A stretch of 64,000 nt of DNA from Bugulina stolonifera (Eukaryota; Bryozoa; Gymnolaemata; Cheilostomatida; Bugulidae). The notes under the pieces were generated by a model, which searched no databases, was not told where the DNA came from, and saw nothing but the letters and a program-made list of their open reading frames with translations. The position numbers and the translations under genes are program-made. The stretch covers positions 8,432,891-8,496,890 of the forward strand of contig OW285195.1 of NCBI GenBank assembly GCA_935421135.1. The letters run 5' to 3'. This document shows positions 22,915 to 36,081 of this stretch, one piece after another (position 1 is the stretch's first letter; every line of letters begins with the position of its first letter).

Positions 22915-24303
22915 ATGAACTGTCACATTTGGAAGTTTGCCACTCTTGGATTGAGGAGATACGAATATCTGGCACATCGCTTTGTTGTTCTGATTGGATT
23001 CACAATATTCCTCATATTCTACCAGGTACACAGAGAATCAATGGATGACGACAATCTGAGAGGTTGGAGTCTTCCCGTACCACGACATGGTTATATCAGG
23101 TTCGAAACCAATACTTCAGCTCAAAGTGGGTGCTATTTGCTTCAAAGTGAACAAGACGTTGAAGTGAAGTTGACTAACATTTCACTCAACTGTAATTCAA
23201 ATTACTTGCTACAGCTAGCCTTGAATATCACACTAAGTAGAGATGACCACTTGGTTCAGCATAACAAGTTGCCAATTCTTGGCATGCATAGGATGTTCCA
23301 AAATCGTTACGCTGACAAGAACAATAGAAATACCAAGTCTGCCAGGGGTCTACTAGTACCAGATGTTAGTAAACGGACTATCAGGAAGTCATTATATTTC
23401 ATCAAAGCGTTCAAAGTTGGAGGTACTCATCTGTCCTCACTGCTGAGTCTTCACGCCTATAGCTATAATTTGAACATTGATAAATTTGGGGGGCTAATTG
23501 GTGCAAAGCTAAAAACAAATCGCTATACGGGATGTATAGATATTGCAGGATTGAATCATCTGAGAAACCCATTTGAACGTCTTTCCATGGACACCTTTAA
23601 CAACTATTTCTGCAACAAAGTCATAAGTCTGATGTTACTCCGAGACCCAGTGAGCAGATTGTGGAGCGGATACAATCACTATGTTAGAGTTTATAAGCCA
23701 AATGTCGTACTACTGCAGTATCTGAGAGGTAACCATGAAATGGTATCAGCGCCTCACCATATGCTATCTCTTTCCATTGACAGAGCGATTAAAGTTTCAA
23801 AAGATATAACATTTCTGTTTCAAGAAGAGATGGAAAAATCGTTGGTGCTACTTTCTCAGCTGACTAACCTAAGTTTATGTGATATTTTATATGAACCCTG
23901 CTCTGCAGCCAACAGTGATTGGGAGGTAAATAAATGTGGGAATAATAGTCATTTACCAATGGATAAATATTCAATCAGCACACTACACAAACACGCTGCT
24001 ACAACAGGAGAGCTAAGCTTCTACAGAGCTCATTTAGCCAACTTCAAAATTATGACATCTGGTAAACAATTTGCTAAAGAATTGAAGAGGTACTTGCAAA
24101 TAAGAAATGAAAGTTTAGCGATTTGTTCAAAGGAGACAACTCACAAAGCGTGGGAAAATGTGCTGTTTGCCGATCCCAGAATCAGAGTGTCAAAAAGCGA
24201 GAGGTTTCACTTTAGTGTAATAGGTGGGAGTATCCACAATATATCTGCAACTTGGTTATGTATGCAGCATTATTGTAAAGAGAAACTAAAGCCATACATG
24301 TAG
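22915..24303 (+). CDS. Sulfotransferase-like type II membrane protein, intronless CDS
   Basis: One uninterrupted frame of 462 residues. A basic N-terminus followed by a hydrophobic segment (about residues 23-38) fits a Golgi type II anchor. Two segments match the PAPS-binding logic of carbohydrate sulfotransferases: a 5'-phosphosulfate-like loop FIKAFKVGGTHLSSLL (about 162-177) and a 3'-phosphate motif LLRDPVSRLWSGYNHY (about 241-256). Several N-glycosylation sites lie in the lumenal part. The overall form is closest to the Gal-3-O-/heparan-type membrane sulfotransferases, which sulfate glycan hydroxyls using PAPS; I cannot fix the subfamily. The usual Thr of the first loop (KTG/KTA) is replaced (FKVGG), so activity should not be assumed. 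The coding region has no intron although its neighbours have 8-27 exons, which suggests a retrocopy or a recently acquired gene. AATAAA occurs at about 24435 and 24449. Confidence 0.72.
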   Translation: MNCHIWKFATLGLRRYEYLAHRFVVLIGFTIFLIFYQVHRESMDDDNLRGWSLPVPRHGYIRFETNTSAQSGCYLLQSEQDVEVKLTNISLNCNSNYLLQLALNITLSRDDHLVQHNKLPILGMHRMFQNRYADKNNRNTKSARGLLVPDVSKRTIRKSLYFIKAFKVGGTHLSSLLSLHAYSYNLNIDKFGGLIGAKLKTNRYTGCIDIAGLNHLRNPFERLSMDTFNNYFCNKVISLMLLRDPVSRLWSGYNHYVRVYKPNVVLLQYLRGNHEMVSAPHHMLSLSIDRAIKVSKDITFLFQEEMEKSLVLLSQLTNLSLCDILYEPCSAANSDWEVNKCGNNSHLPMDKYSISTLHKHAATTGELSFYRAHLANFKIMTSGKQFAKELKRYLQIRNESLAICSKETTHKAWENVLFADPRIRVSKSERFHFSVIGGSIHNISATWLCMQHYCKEKLKPYM

Positions 24304-25621
24304 TACATTGTATAGTATTTGCTATTTTTTTAACAATTTTTGTACTCAAATTTAAGTCATTACAATATTGCATAAACAATGCTACTCAACTACATATATT
24401 AGAAATACAACATTGCTAGCTTCATTTGATAGAAAATAAAATTTGCAAATAAATTCAAAGTGTAGGCCTACTATGATGTACAAGTACATTGTACATAATA
24501 ATGTACATGTATATTGTTAGAGATACTGCTTATATTAGACTATCTGATAACCATCTGCAATGAATCCCACCTAGCAGTATACCAAGGATATGCACTCCTA
24601 CCTCATTATTGTTATGCAGTGTACTTGCAAAATCTTCTTTGGGAACATTCCACATTATTAGTGCCTGAAGTTTTTCAATTAATTAGACCATGTTCCATGT
24701 TATAGGAAACAATGACTATTACAAAGGGTTCACAACCCAAACCACACTGTATACTGTAGTAGAACGTAGTACAGCTTAGATGCCTGTTCTGTTAGATATG
24801 TTCAATAGAAGTTATATAGGTGAGCAACTGTTATTGCCTATATGAGCCAAATTGCACATGTAAGCAAAATTAGGACAGAAAATATAATAACAAAACTACA
24901 CCACTGCTGCAAGTTTTACGTGTTCAGAAAGGCACATAATGCTAAACTGCATTATCTAAAATTATCTATTGGCACCCAGTCATTGTACAGAATGTTATAT
25001 TCTTAATCATTTTTACTTTTATTTATTACCAACAATGCATTGCTCAAATACATAAGGTGATGATGCACATAGTTTTAGTGATAATTATTCAAACAGAATA
25101 TTGTTAGTACAACATTGTATTTACGTGATACTAGTTGTGTTTAGTGTTGAACCATACCGGGTTTGTATTGCCAGTGATAGCTCAGTCTACTCTTTGGTTG
25201 AATATACAGAACTACGATATTGATATCTACATACTTTACTGCTTTCGCTCACAGCATTGGCAGTCATATATTATCATCTGATTGAAATCTCCAACGCATA
25301 GATCACTTAGTAGCTGCAGATTGTCACTACTAGAGGTCATTGCAGCATATTTCCAGCTTTGTTAGGACTGGAATAGTATCAGGTATGTTTCTGTGTATTG
25401 TAGGAATTGCTTTACGTTGCAGACTATATTACATGCATATACGCATATGTACCAACCCTGTTACCTTGTACAGTATTTGTTTTATAGAAGTAATGTTATA
25501 GTATCATATTCTTATCTAAACATAGCACAATTATTAGTATTGATACCCTGGTTGTTATACAGGATTCACAGGCTAACATTTAGCCTTAACTTTCTGCAGA
25601 GAACCACTTAATCTTGTTGCC
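24304..25621. other. Intergenic region and probable 5' UTR of the next gene
   Basis: The 3' UTR of the sulfotransferase-like gene occupies the first part. Near the right end, a TATCAG/GTATGT donor at 25382 and a TTATACAG acceptor near 25561 bracket a possible 5' UTR intron of the gene whose ATG is at 25622. Otherwise I see nothing. Confidence 0.5.
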
Positions 25622-28600
25622 ATGACATCCAAAGATAAGTTTCCTGCTTACACTTATAGATTGGTAAGTCTCTAAGAGTAGAGTAAGATTTTTATCAAAG
25701 AAAAATTGTCTTCTCCTGCGTATCTAGTTGAGAAAGATAGAGGACAACTTCAAAATTGGTACTTCCAGCCAGTAGCACACAGAGACCAATAATTTATTAT
25801 ACAACGTATATTGGGTTGTGTGTATTCCCTCAACTTGCATACATAATGTAAATTAATAATAACTGTTAATATTATCTATCAAGGTCCTTCCCATGTGTTA
25901 ATATGCAACGTCATTATTGTATGGATGTGTCAACTACCCATGAGGTTTTGCCAATAATATCTTTAATCTATTCAAGATGATATAAAAGAAACATTGGAAT
26001 ATTATTTGTAATATTCACACGCTATTAAACTGCTGAATGAGACAGTGATTAATATTTCCAAGTGCTAATAGATATAAATGTAAATAATTAAATTCTTTTT
26101 GTCACAAGTAGGTTATATTATAAGATCATGGGGCATTCGTTCGCAGTTCAAGTTGTGATTAAGAGTAAATGTGGTAATTATATGATTGTGTTATTGAAGG
26201 AGTCTATCGCCAAACCTAAGAAACCATCTTATCACAGAAGAGAGTCTGCTGGTTCACTGCCTCTCATACGTCTGGCAGCAGACAGCAATGAAAGCAGAAT
26301 GAACGGATCCTTTAGTTCTGCAGCAAACAGGAGAGGGTGAGTTTCGCCAAATTACAGACTCGTGACGAAAATTACATGAAAAAGCACATCTTACTGCAAA
26401 GACGAGGTAGTTTTTGGCCTCCCTGAATATTCTACTATACCCGGGTGTTGTCAGACTACGAGAGAGGCTAGCGGAAGCCGTCTTGCATTATGATACATAT
26501 GTGTATAACACAAACATCAGTCAGTCTTACTGTACCATTTGATCATTTTAGCATCCACTCCCTATGGGTGCCACAGAATAGTGTCAGCCACGGGCTACTA
26601 ACTCCACAATCAGCAAAAAATGGCGCAGAACTTAATGTAAGACCAATACAGTTGAAGCCGAAGGAAGCTAGCAAGCCTGTTGCAAAAGTAGCTTCCTTGG
26701 ACAGAAGGAAGTCTTTGAAAGAGCGTGTACCAGCACTTCCGGAAAAACCAAACATGGAACCTCGGTCATCAGGTATTTTAATTTTAAATGATACGTTATG
26801 AAATATAGCCTGATATTGGAAGGGAACATTTTGACACTTAGCCAAAAACTGAGTAAACAAACAGATAACCTAATATTGTATTTTTCACTTACTACATAAG
26901 ACAAGTCTCAAAATTTTTTCATACCCATCATTTTATTTGACAGTCCTATAGGAAAGAATGCTGTTGTTTTAATATATTGGATAATATTAATACTAAATAG
27001 ACTATCATGTAGCAGTTTGACTTGCATATTATACAATGTATACAAAGAACTGTGAGCCAATTTCCTCCCTTGTCGATAACAGGATATTGGGTGCAGGAAT
27101 ATGTTAGACAGGAGTGGATTGATTTCCATCTCACTGTAGCAAGGGGGGGGGGGGAGGGTGGGTTCCAATGAATAAATGAAAACATAGCAACTGTTTGTTT
27201 ATTGAAATATCAGTCAAAGTCACAGTAGTAGTATTTCCATGTTTTACTACCCATGATGGTTATAATCTTTTATAACAATGATAAAATGTAACAATTAATA
27301 ACTAGAATTATTTTAAAATACCAAATATTAATTCAAGCTCTGTCTGCATTATTACATGAACATGTTGTAGGTCCTAATATACAAGTCGTGCGTCTCTAAT
27401 ATAGTAATAATATATTATGTGATAACCATGTGTGGTAGACTAATCATCTGGAAATAACTAGGGAGATGTACAACAATACCCCCTTGATTGTTTTTAGCTT
27501 TATACCATGATGTGCACTATAATATTTTAGCCTTGTTACAGAAGTTTTTTTATATATGTAAATCCACCACTGTAACTTCACCCACTTTTCACACCTACAA
27601 AACTAACATTATTTAAAATCAACTCAACTTGTTTGTGTCAGTATTGGAATCATTTTACTTCCAGTGGGTAATATACCTGTACAGTGTGTAATTGATATTA
27701 TATAATATTACTGAACCTGTTGCGATCTTGAGAGAGTTTAATTGACAACATTGCATCGATACAATTAGACGTTCGCTTTATTCACGATAATATGACTGAG
27801 TGACTTAAGTTGCAGGTGAAGATATGTTTATAAGTAGGTGTAACCTGTGGTACAATACTTCTGCAGTTGTCTCCTGGGCTAAGGAACTTGGAGAGACAAA
27901 TAAAAACTCTGAAATACTCAGATGGAGCGGAGTAATGTCGGCAGGAAGGCAAAGTCCAAGAGGAGACGGGAAACCATCCCCTCGAGTTCTGCCGGATATC
28001 AACACAACTGCAATGGGTCTGTCAGTTCACAAAAGTCATTCAGGTAACCATTAGAGTCTGTCATCTTGTTTAGCATTGAACTACAGTTAAACTAGTATTC
28101 ATATGTTTACAAACCAGCACACTTTGTAACTGACAAAAGATGTTAAATGTTGTTGATTAAATTATTCCAGAGAATATTGTGGCACCAAAATAATTGACAA
28201 ACTATGGGTAGCATCACATTATTATATTCTATAAAAGATATTTTTGAATGAATATTTTGCATGTTGTACAGTATGTTACCTGCACATCACTGCAGCTACA
28301 AATTATATTAAACTTTATGTACCTTGCAAGATCAATCATTTCAGAACCGCACAGTTTCCCACGTATTGGGAAAAACAAGGAGAGAATACAACTCCCAAAT
28401 TCATATGAAATGGAATCCCTCAATATAGAACTGGGGAGACTTTCAGATCTAAATACAGCTGAGGTGAGTTGTATTTCGGTGTCTTGATCTTTTGGAAGAA
28501 AAAATATACACAAGACTCAAGTGCCGAGCAAACGAGATAGACTTGCATGGTGATTTATGCATACGACATTTTGTGCACAGATATAAAATAATATTTTATT

Positions 28601-31338
28601 ATTTGTGTACTACGCCCACACTACATAGGTTTGCTCACATCTACCTATGGCCAAAGTATTGTACGGATTTCTATAGCCTAATCATCTAGTATTCTATGAG
28701 TAAGGGCAACAGTGGGCTTTTTACTTGAAGTATTTTACCAAAAATATTTTCATGTTGGATTTTCTATTTTAGGATAAAGTTTTGGGTGTAAAGCAAGACC
28801 ACAGAGAATGCTTCAAGAAATCAGAAAAATCTTCTACCAAAAAAGGTAATCAATATTTAGTTGGCATAAGATGGTGTGCTTGCCTGAGAGTAGTATTGAC
28901 AGTTTGGCGGAAAATATTCTACGCTAAATACAGCTGTTAATATTTGAACAAAAATGACTGTATTTGTAGAAGATACTATTCGAGTCACACAGCAAGTGTC
29001 ACGGGAAGTTAGCCGACATGGAGCTACATGCAGTGACCAACTGCTGACCCGTCCATTGAGAAAAACCACTCAACCAACAAAGTAAGGCCATTAAAATTAT
29101 AACTATGTAACTGAGAATTTAGCAGTTAGTAATTGTGAAATAAGGTGCCTTTACGACGATGGGTCATTGGAATCGTCATGTTGATAAAATAAAAGACTTT
29201 TCTTCGCCGAATGATGGTACTGGTCTGTTATTTCTTTGGATTATTGGACCTGATACCCTGCTTAGTTTAGTTCACACTTCGGATGAAACCAATTCAAATT
29301 GATTCTTATTTTTGTGCTAAAATGTAACAACATGGAAACCATAATCACGGTCTTGTTACCAAATGAAATAGCCCTCCCTTCAAACTGCATCCCAGATGTG
29401 TGTATACTGTGTAGCGACAATGTTCTATCCGCTCACAGAATGGTGAAAGTCATTATTGGCCATTTTTATTGGTTTAACTACATGCAGGGCTGTAACAACT
29501 ATCTTTGGCTGAGGGGGCAAAAAGCCCAGTCCGGAGTATCGAGCTGCCCAAACAAATACTAAAAATAGCTTAAAATGTTCTCTTACAAATTTCAGTCAAA
29601 TATGCAGGATCACAGGCTGCTTATACTGTCTTTTAGACTATAACACTGCCCATAACTGTGTGATCAATGTGTACAAAGGTCACCTTTGGAGAATTTACAC
29701 CAACAAATTTTTACTTTTGGACAGATTTCTGGGGTGGCAAATGCCCACCTTGCCCCCCTGGTTGTTACAGCCCTGACTACATGTACTTGCATATTATTTA
29801 TGTTATGCAAGAGAGTACAAGTACATGGGTGGAGTTATACATGTATAATGGGGTATACATACACATACTCTTAATGCTTGCAGAAATCGAAGCTCAGGAA
29901 GTCAAATGAAGACTTCATCTGTACCATCCGTCACTGGCACACAGGAGGCAAAATTGTTGAGTAAACAATCTGTACCTGCTGTCAGGTATGTCATGAAAGG
30001 CTAAAGATATTTTCCACAGTGAACAGCATCACGTTTGATATTATATCCCCAGTATTAAGCAACTTATATTATTTTTAATTTTTGAGAAAATCAGGCACCA
30101 AAATTCAGATATTGCAAACAAATAGCAAGTGGAATTGACAATTATTCTGATAGGCTGATTTAGTTTACCATCGCTAGACAGCAAATCAAATGTCTCAGTA
30201 GAAATTGTCTCAGTACAGTGTCGCTCACAAGCCGTATTATATAATTATGCACATAGAATCTGCATATCTCTCTATGTTACAACGTCCAATCATAATTTCC
30301 CCTTGATCAGGTCCACTGAGCTGAAGAGAAAACCGAGGAAGAAATCCACTAAGCAAACACCACCACAGATACAGATATACTCGGATGCAACAGACGCTCG
30401 CATATCTCTGCTCAAGGTCAGAGAGTTCAGAGGTCAACCAGTATCTGACCCGACTGCCGTCGTCTTTCACTATCCAACATCGCTACCATCGCTCTCTCAC
30501 AAACAGGTATGAGCTATATGTACATGATCAGATTAAATGAGTCTTGTTTGTCCATAATCGTAAGTTATGTATGGAGTTGTCTGCTTTTACAATAGCTGTG
30601 ATGAGGAAGTATTAAAAGCTGACTTTACATTTATTGGGCTTAATGATTAGAATTCTAACTGCTAACGGAAAACTTTCTGGAGTGTAAATTTAAGCATCAT
30701 TCAAAAAGTGTGAACCAACAGGTATTGTTGACACTTGACTTATTTATAAAGCATAAATTTTTATCAATAGGCCAAAGTGGTAAAATTTACAACCATATCT
30801 TTACTTCTCATTGGTAGGTGTGTGACGCATGTGTAGAGGCGTTACGGTTTGCAGGTGGTAATCTGATATCTGCAACCTATGAACCTCTGAATACTATCCT
30901 AGCCACAAGTGGACTAGATGACAGGTGGATAGTGCGCTTAGACAGTGTAAGTTAGTAAAACAATAAAAAATACAATATTATTACAAAGGGAGAGCAACTC
31001 TAGTTGCTACAGACGACGTTGCACCAGGTCATCTTTGAAATTTTTCGATATAATCTTGCATTGAAGGTTTGCCACACACCTGTTTGAAAGATTGTAAATG
31101 GGGAGATAACTCTAACCATATTGTAACACAATATTCTGTAAATGTTATGTAATAGGAAGAGGCTGCCAAGCACCTGGTCACACATGGACTGACAATAGAT
31201 GACAGGTACTTGTACATAGAGCCATATGATAAAGTAATATCAACAGACTATAACAAGTTTCTGCAGCTAAAAGAATTGAAAGCGAAGAAGGCGAAACAAG
31301 ACGTTCGGACCAGCAAAATAAACATCCAAATATTCTAG
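25622..31338 (+). CDS. Unrecognised 11-exon protein, disordered N-terminus and compact C-terminal domain
   Basis: Exons: 25622-25663, 26200-26336, 26552-26772, 27816-28043, 28345-28463, 28773-28845, 28970-29081, 29884-29985, 30311-30506, 30818-30946, 31156-31338, giving 513 residues in one continuous frame. The first two-thirds is Ser/Lys/Arg/Pro-rich with no Cys pattern, as in disordered regulatory or scaffold proteins. Exons 9-11 are more compact: a Lys-rich patch (KRKPRKKSTK), then a roughly 110-residue segment containing WIVRLDSEEAAKHLVTHG and YLYIEPYDKV, and a basic C-terminus. The latter two pieces resemble the beta-alpha-beta logic of RRM-like folds, but I cannot assign a family. The exon 1 to exon 2 join has a weak polypyrimidine tract and is the least certain part. 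AATAAA at 31580 probably ends the mRNA. It is convergent with SETD4. Confidence 0.68.
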
Positions 31339-31987
31339 ATCTTAGCCTTAGATCTAAAGAGACTATATTGGGCCTCAGGCCTATGATTGACATTGTAAAT
31401 AATGTATCCATTATGGAAGGGCTCCCTAAGACCCCCATAGATACAAGTTGTACATAATATTATTATATGTTGACAATTATTTGTTTGTATAGAGTATTGG
31501 TCAAGCTACTGCTACACTCATAGCAAGCATACCATATAAATAATATTATTTTGTTGCAATGTTATTTTATTATAATTATAATAAAAAATAAAAATCCTTA
31601 ATTGGGAATTTTAGTAATTGGGGATTATTAGCACTAGGTGCCATACCGCAAATTAATCTTTTGGTGTATAGCCTAATTCTTTAAAAATATTTAGCAGTAT
31701 GAGTAGCCTAAAATATAAAAGATAGCAAGAACATTTTTCGATTACAACAAGAAAACTAGTAAATTAATTTAAAGCTGCTTCACCTTTATCAGACTGACAA
31801 TAATTTAAGGTAATAGATACATTATGGCTTCCCGTCACCTGGGCTCGCATCTCCACATACCACTTTCACCTAACAGAACATACGGAGTTCGTCAACTATC
31901 ATTCCGTTACCTTTACTTGACCTTGGGCTCCATGTCTCACTTGTAACCTCACCGATTGTAAACAGCACATGTAGAAGTTGTCTTCTC
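31339..31987. other. Convergent 3' intergenic region (unrecognised gene / SETD4)
   Basis: 650 bp separate the two stop codons. The AATAAA-rich stretch at 31578-31595 can serve the plus-strand gene. Nothing else is recognised, apart from a copy of the dispersed AAGTTGTCTTCTCT motif at 31974-31987 abutting the end of the SETD4 frame. Confidence 0.6.
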
Positions 31988-34900
31988 TCAGATATATTGC
32001 TCGGCATTTTTGAGTATAGCGACTTCCTCCTTATATAGCACTGTTAGCATATCCAGTACAAACAGTTCATCTACTGTCCTCTGTATAAATACAAGCTACG
32101 GATTAATCATACATTATACTTACGAGTATAGTTGTAAATAGCAATCTCTAACCTACCCTGATAGCAGCTACAATGTATATATGAGCTGCATGGATATTTA
32201 TAATACTAGTAACACTACCTGCAAAGCACAGTCACAAGACTACCACTGAAAGACTAGACCATTAGCAATGCAGTCTGTTTTCCGGATATTCATTAACCCA
32301 TCCGGCTGTCCACTAATACACCAGTTATATATACACCAGAAGCAAGGGTATATGAAGTACTATACACTAACAGTTAGTGTGGACTTGAACATGGTGGAAC
32401 ACAGATCAGCTACCTTAGCAGATGACTTAACAGTAGAAATCTTCTCAATCAGAGATAGCCTCAGTTCTGCAGCCTTAAATAGGACTCTCATCCTACCTTC
32501 CCATTCTGATACAGCACCACCTGAGCTATCACACACGACTTTGATAGCATTGAGAGCATTCCAAGACAGACCTTCTGAATAGTCACACAGTAGCCCCCTA
32601 AAGTCATAGCACAGCGAGACTAAACTATCACACAACTAAATAGAGCAAACAATGCAGACCTTCAAACAAAGATGCAATATTTGGAATTTCCATGACAGTA
32701 TCACAGAGAGTTTTCATGCAATTATATTCAAATAAGAAAAGACTTTAAAAGATCACATAATATATAGAATTATCATGACTTTGATCCCATACTGTGGTTT
32801 TCAGCTATCACTAAATTTAAGGATTCTTTGACACCAGAAACTATTATAAATGCTATAGGTCACATGACTGATTACTGTTCTCTATTATTACACGGCAAAG
32901 GTGCAATCAGCCTACCCGGAAAGTAAAAACAATATCTCCATTGTTAAACTACAGTAGGTATGTGTGAGTTGCCTTCTCCCGCAACTCCAATACTAAACAC
33001 TAATACTTATTATGATTGTGGGAGTTGTCTTTTCAGACGTAATGAAAATTGAATTATTCCATCAAATGATCCACAAGCATATTATAAATTAAGCAAATAA
33101 CATCAATTAATAAATATCATTTCTGTAAAAAACTGATGGGTATAAAATACATACTTTGTCAGCTTCCAATCTTCTAGAGTGTCCTTAAAACCATCAGTAG
33201 TTTTACACTCTGGCCAGACATAACCAATCAGGGTATCTGTAACATAAGCAATAGCCAACCAGTTTTCCCGTAATTAAAATTTCTAACCAACGAAATAGAG
33301 ATAAGCAAACCTGTATACGATTCAACAATCAGAATTCTATTGAGTTCCCAGTATTTCATTGGTTTATCTTGAATTCTATGACATGACTAGCCAATCAACC
33401 ACTACACGTACTTGAATAAAGTATATTATTAGGTAGACGAAAAAAAGAGTACACAACTGCAAGAGCTATAGGCCTAAGTAAAATCTTTCAGTATCTCTAG
33501 TCTTAGAGCCTAAAAAAAAGATTGTCGAGGCTAAATAGTGGCCAAGCATTGAGAGTATAGATTCACATACCTATATCATATTCCACATATTCGTCATGCT
33601 TGTTTGGAATGGAGAATCCGTACTCTAGTAGAAGGAATCTATTAGTGTGAGATCCATATTTAATAAACACCTGGTCAAACTTGTCATATGTATCCTGGGT
33701 CTGTATTGTACAATATCCTTCTCCACTTCCACATGATATGGTAGACTAACAAAAATAAACATAATAGCGTTATTCATTTATTACTTTGCAACTGAGAAAT
33801 AAATTGTAAACATGGTAAACGAAGAAACTACATTCGACTAATTTAAACCAGATATGTTAGATGTGACAATGTTAGTCTACAGGCCTACATGTACATGGTA
33901 CTAGGCCTATAAATAGTGATGTGAGGTTGCACAACACTGTGAACAATAAATATTAATAATCATTAAAGAAGTCAATGCAGGCTACAAGTAATCTAGATTT
34001 TGATGCAACTAATGTTTGTCACATGAAAGAGATCTTATACGAGGTCGTGCAACACTAGATTGGGATATTTTTTGCTAGACAACTTAAAACGCCATTCAAA
34101 CTGTCAAATAACCCAAATTGGTACTTTTTAGGAGTGTAAGGGACGGATAATTCCTCAAACTCATTAGGATATCAAAATGCAAATTCTGTGCCATTATACT
34201 AATAGTCAGAACAGTGATTAGACCTACATTAGCAGATGGACTATGATTGAGCAGGTCAAGAAAAGGGGCGAGGGCAAAGTCATCTTCTTCATCAGCAGAC
34301 GTCCGCACTTCCTGTAGAGTCGGCTGCTTCATGTAGATACAGCGCGTATTCACAACATGCCATGCCCACAAATATTCTTCATATGAAATTTTGCCAAGCA
34401 GTTCACTGAATATATTCATCATCTCCGAGAATGTTCTGGATTATCAATATATTGTATTCACAAGTATGTACAGAATAAAGAGAAAGTTGATCAGATAGAG
34501 AATATCTAAGTCAATCAGGCAGGCAACCGCCCCATTGATCAGTCAGTCAGTCGGTCGGTCGGTCGGTCAGTCAGTCAGTCAATGAGTGATTACTAGATTT
34601 TAGAGTGAAAAGTACAAAACAAATAACTACTCACTGGTATAACCCTCTTCATGGTGCCATTTACATGTTGAAAGAATCGAACAGTTAATTAATCTACCCT
34701 CTTTACACACCTATTTACACCCATTTGCATCTTCTTAAGTTTTATTTGTAGCCTATGATCCAGTAGAGTGATATCGTCGGAGTTCATACAGAGAAGGGTG
34801 GTGAAACTTGTGGGTAGAGAGTCTATATAATAACGCCAGAAAGAATTGTCTCCTCTCTTTTTCTCATATAGTAGAAATGCACTGAGTAGCTCTACAGCTG

Positions 34901-36081
34901 TCGGCTTCAGGGTTGAACTGGTAATATAACAGGGAATACTGTAGGCATTAGCAGGTACAGTACGATACTACAGAAGAACATAGCAAGAATGACTGCAATG
35001 CGGATACATTCTAGTACTAACAATAGACTGACAGAAATAATAGTCATGCATCTCTGTGGGCAAGAGTTACTCTCTATGTCTAAACGTGTCTTTGATCAAG
35101 CCTTGTATAAAAGTCAAACAACGGAATACTTTTTACAATAAAATAATTATACAAAATTGTTCATGGTAAATAGTTGCTTTATGGCATGAAAAAGTGCCCT
35201 TTTCTCTGATTGGGGAACGGCAAGTTCAAACAAAGTAAATATTAGTCTGATGCCAAAACAATGGCCTCTACATTTTTTGCGCTGAGAATAATTTCTGCTT
35301 TGAAACATTTTCTCTATCCTCCGTGAAAGCTTGATATGAGTATAAGCAGACCAAAGGAGTCAACATGTCTTTGATATTGCATTGAGCATGTGTGAAACTT
35401 TGCCAGACTGCCACACAACTGGCTCTCCAACAAAATGTAGTAATGCTCTTTGGTAACAAACCTTTGTACTGCATCTCTGATGCGTTCATCACGGAGAGCA
35501 ACACTGGTAGTAATTAGAAGCGATAGAGGTAGACGAATGATTGCATCCCCCGGATTTATTTTAGTAAGCGTCTGCAGACCTCGGCCAAAACCTAATAAAT
35601 ATCCAACCAAATAGATAATCATTTTAGCACCACTCGGAACACGAGAAGTGTTATCATCAGCATAAACTGCAGATATAGAATTTACCGTAAAACTGTAAAA
35701 CAAAACCAGCAATGTTGTTTCGGAAAATTGTATCACATCACGCGAGGAACACGTAGGCCTTTGTGTATCTCTAATAAGTAAATAGATGATCACTGAAAAT
35801 GAAGAATTTAACCCATATAGAGTATCTGTGCCTCAATGAACACATGTGAATGTAACCATTAATATAACATTACAGTGTTTTGTGGGAATAACACAACGTA
35901 GAACACATCAGATAATTAAGGATAAAAACAAACCATTAAAGTCATATGTGCGAAGATGCCGAACTTCATTACACCCATGTGAGACGCAAAATTGTGAGAG
36001 ATTGGCTATAGCATATTCTTGTTGCTTGCATTCTTTGTTCTTTGGCTCCTTGTGCCGACGCTGGCGATATGTCCGACCCAT
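31988..36081 (-). CDS. SETD4: SETD4-type SET-domain protein lysine methyltransferase
   Basis: Eight minus-strand exons in transcription order: 36081-35934, 35591-35462, 34917-34711, 34435-34228, 33745-33571, 33236-33155, 32597-32414, 32080-31988, giving 408 residues against about 440 in vertebrate SETD4. The family is the Rubisco-LSMT-like SET group. The SET N-flank GFGRGL (residues 50-55) binds AdoMet, and is followed by a LSMT-type insert. YLWAWHVVNTRCIYM lies in exon 4, the NHS motif of LAPFLDLLNHSP at about 225-227, and YGSHTNRFLLLEYGF at about 261-275 closes the active site. Exons 7-8 form the helical substrate-binding C-terminus. Two introns use GTTTGT donors. Known members methylate histone or other lysines and have been linked to cell quiescence; the substrate here is unknown. 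The start is supported by a basic N-terminus (MGRTYRQRRHKEPK). Confidence 0.88.
34541..34582. repeat. Tetranucleotide repeat (GTCA/GTCG)n in a SETD4 intron
   Basis: About ten tandem tetranucleotides change from GTCA to GTCG and back, inside the intron between SETD4 exons 3 and 4. Confidence 0.9.

Noticed and set aside
27143..27154. Run of twelve G as a possible quadruplex or regulatory site
   Set aside because: A single homopolymer in an intron, without further G-tracts of note. It could be slippage or sequencing noise.
29299..29562. 87-codon plus-strand frame inside an intron of the 11-exon gene
   Set aside because: It has no splice sites at its limits, the flanking exons join in frame without it, and its composition is not convincing.
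35268..35461. Minus-strand frame with LTPLVCLYSYQAF, first considered as the next SETD4 exon
   Set aside because: The phase and family match favour the exon at 34917-34711. This segment lies in the intron after the GTTTGT donor at 35461.
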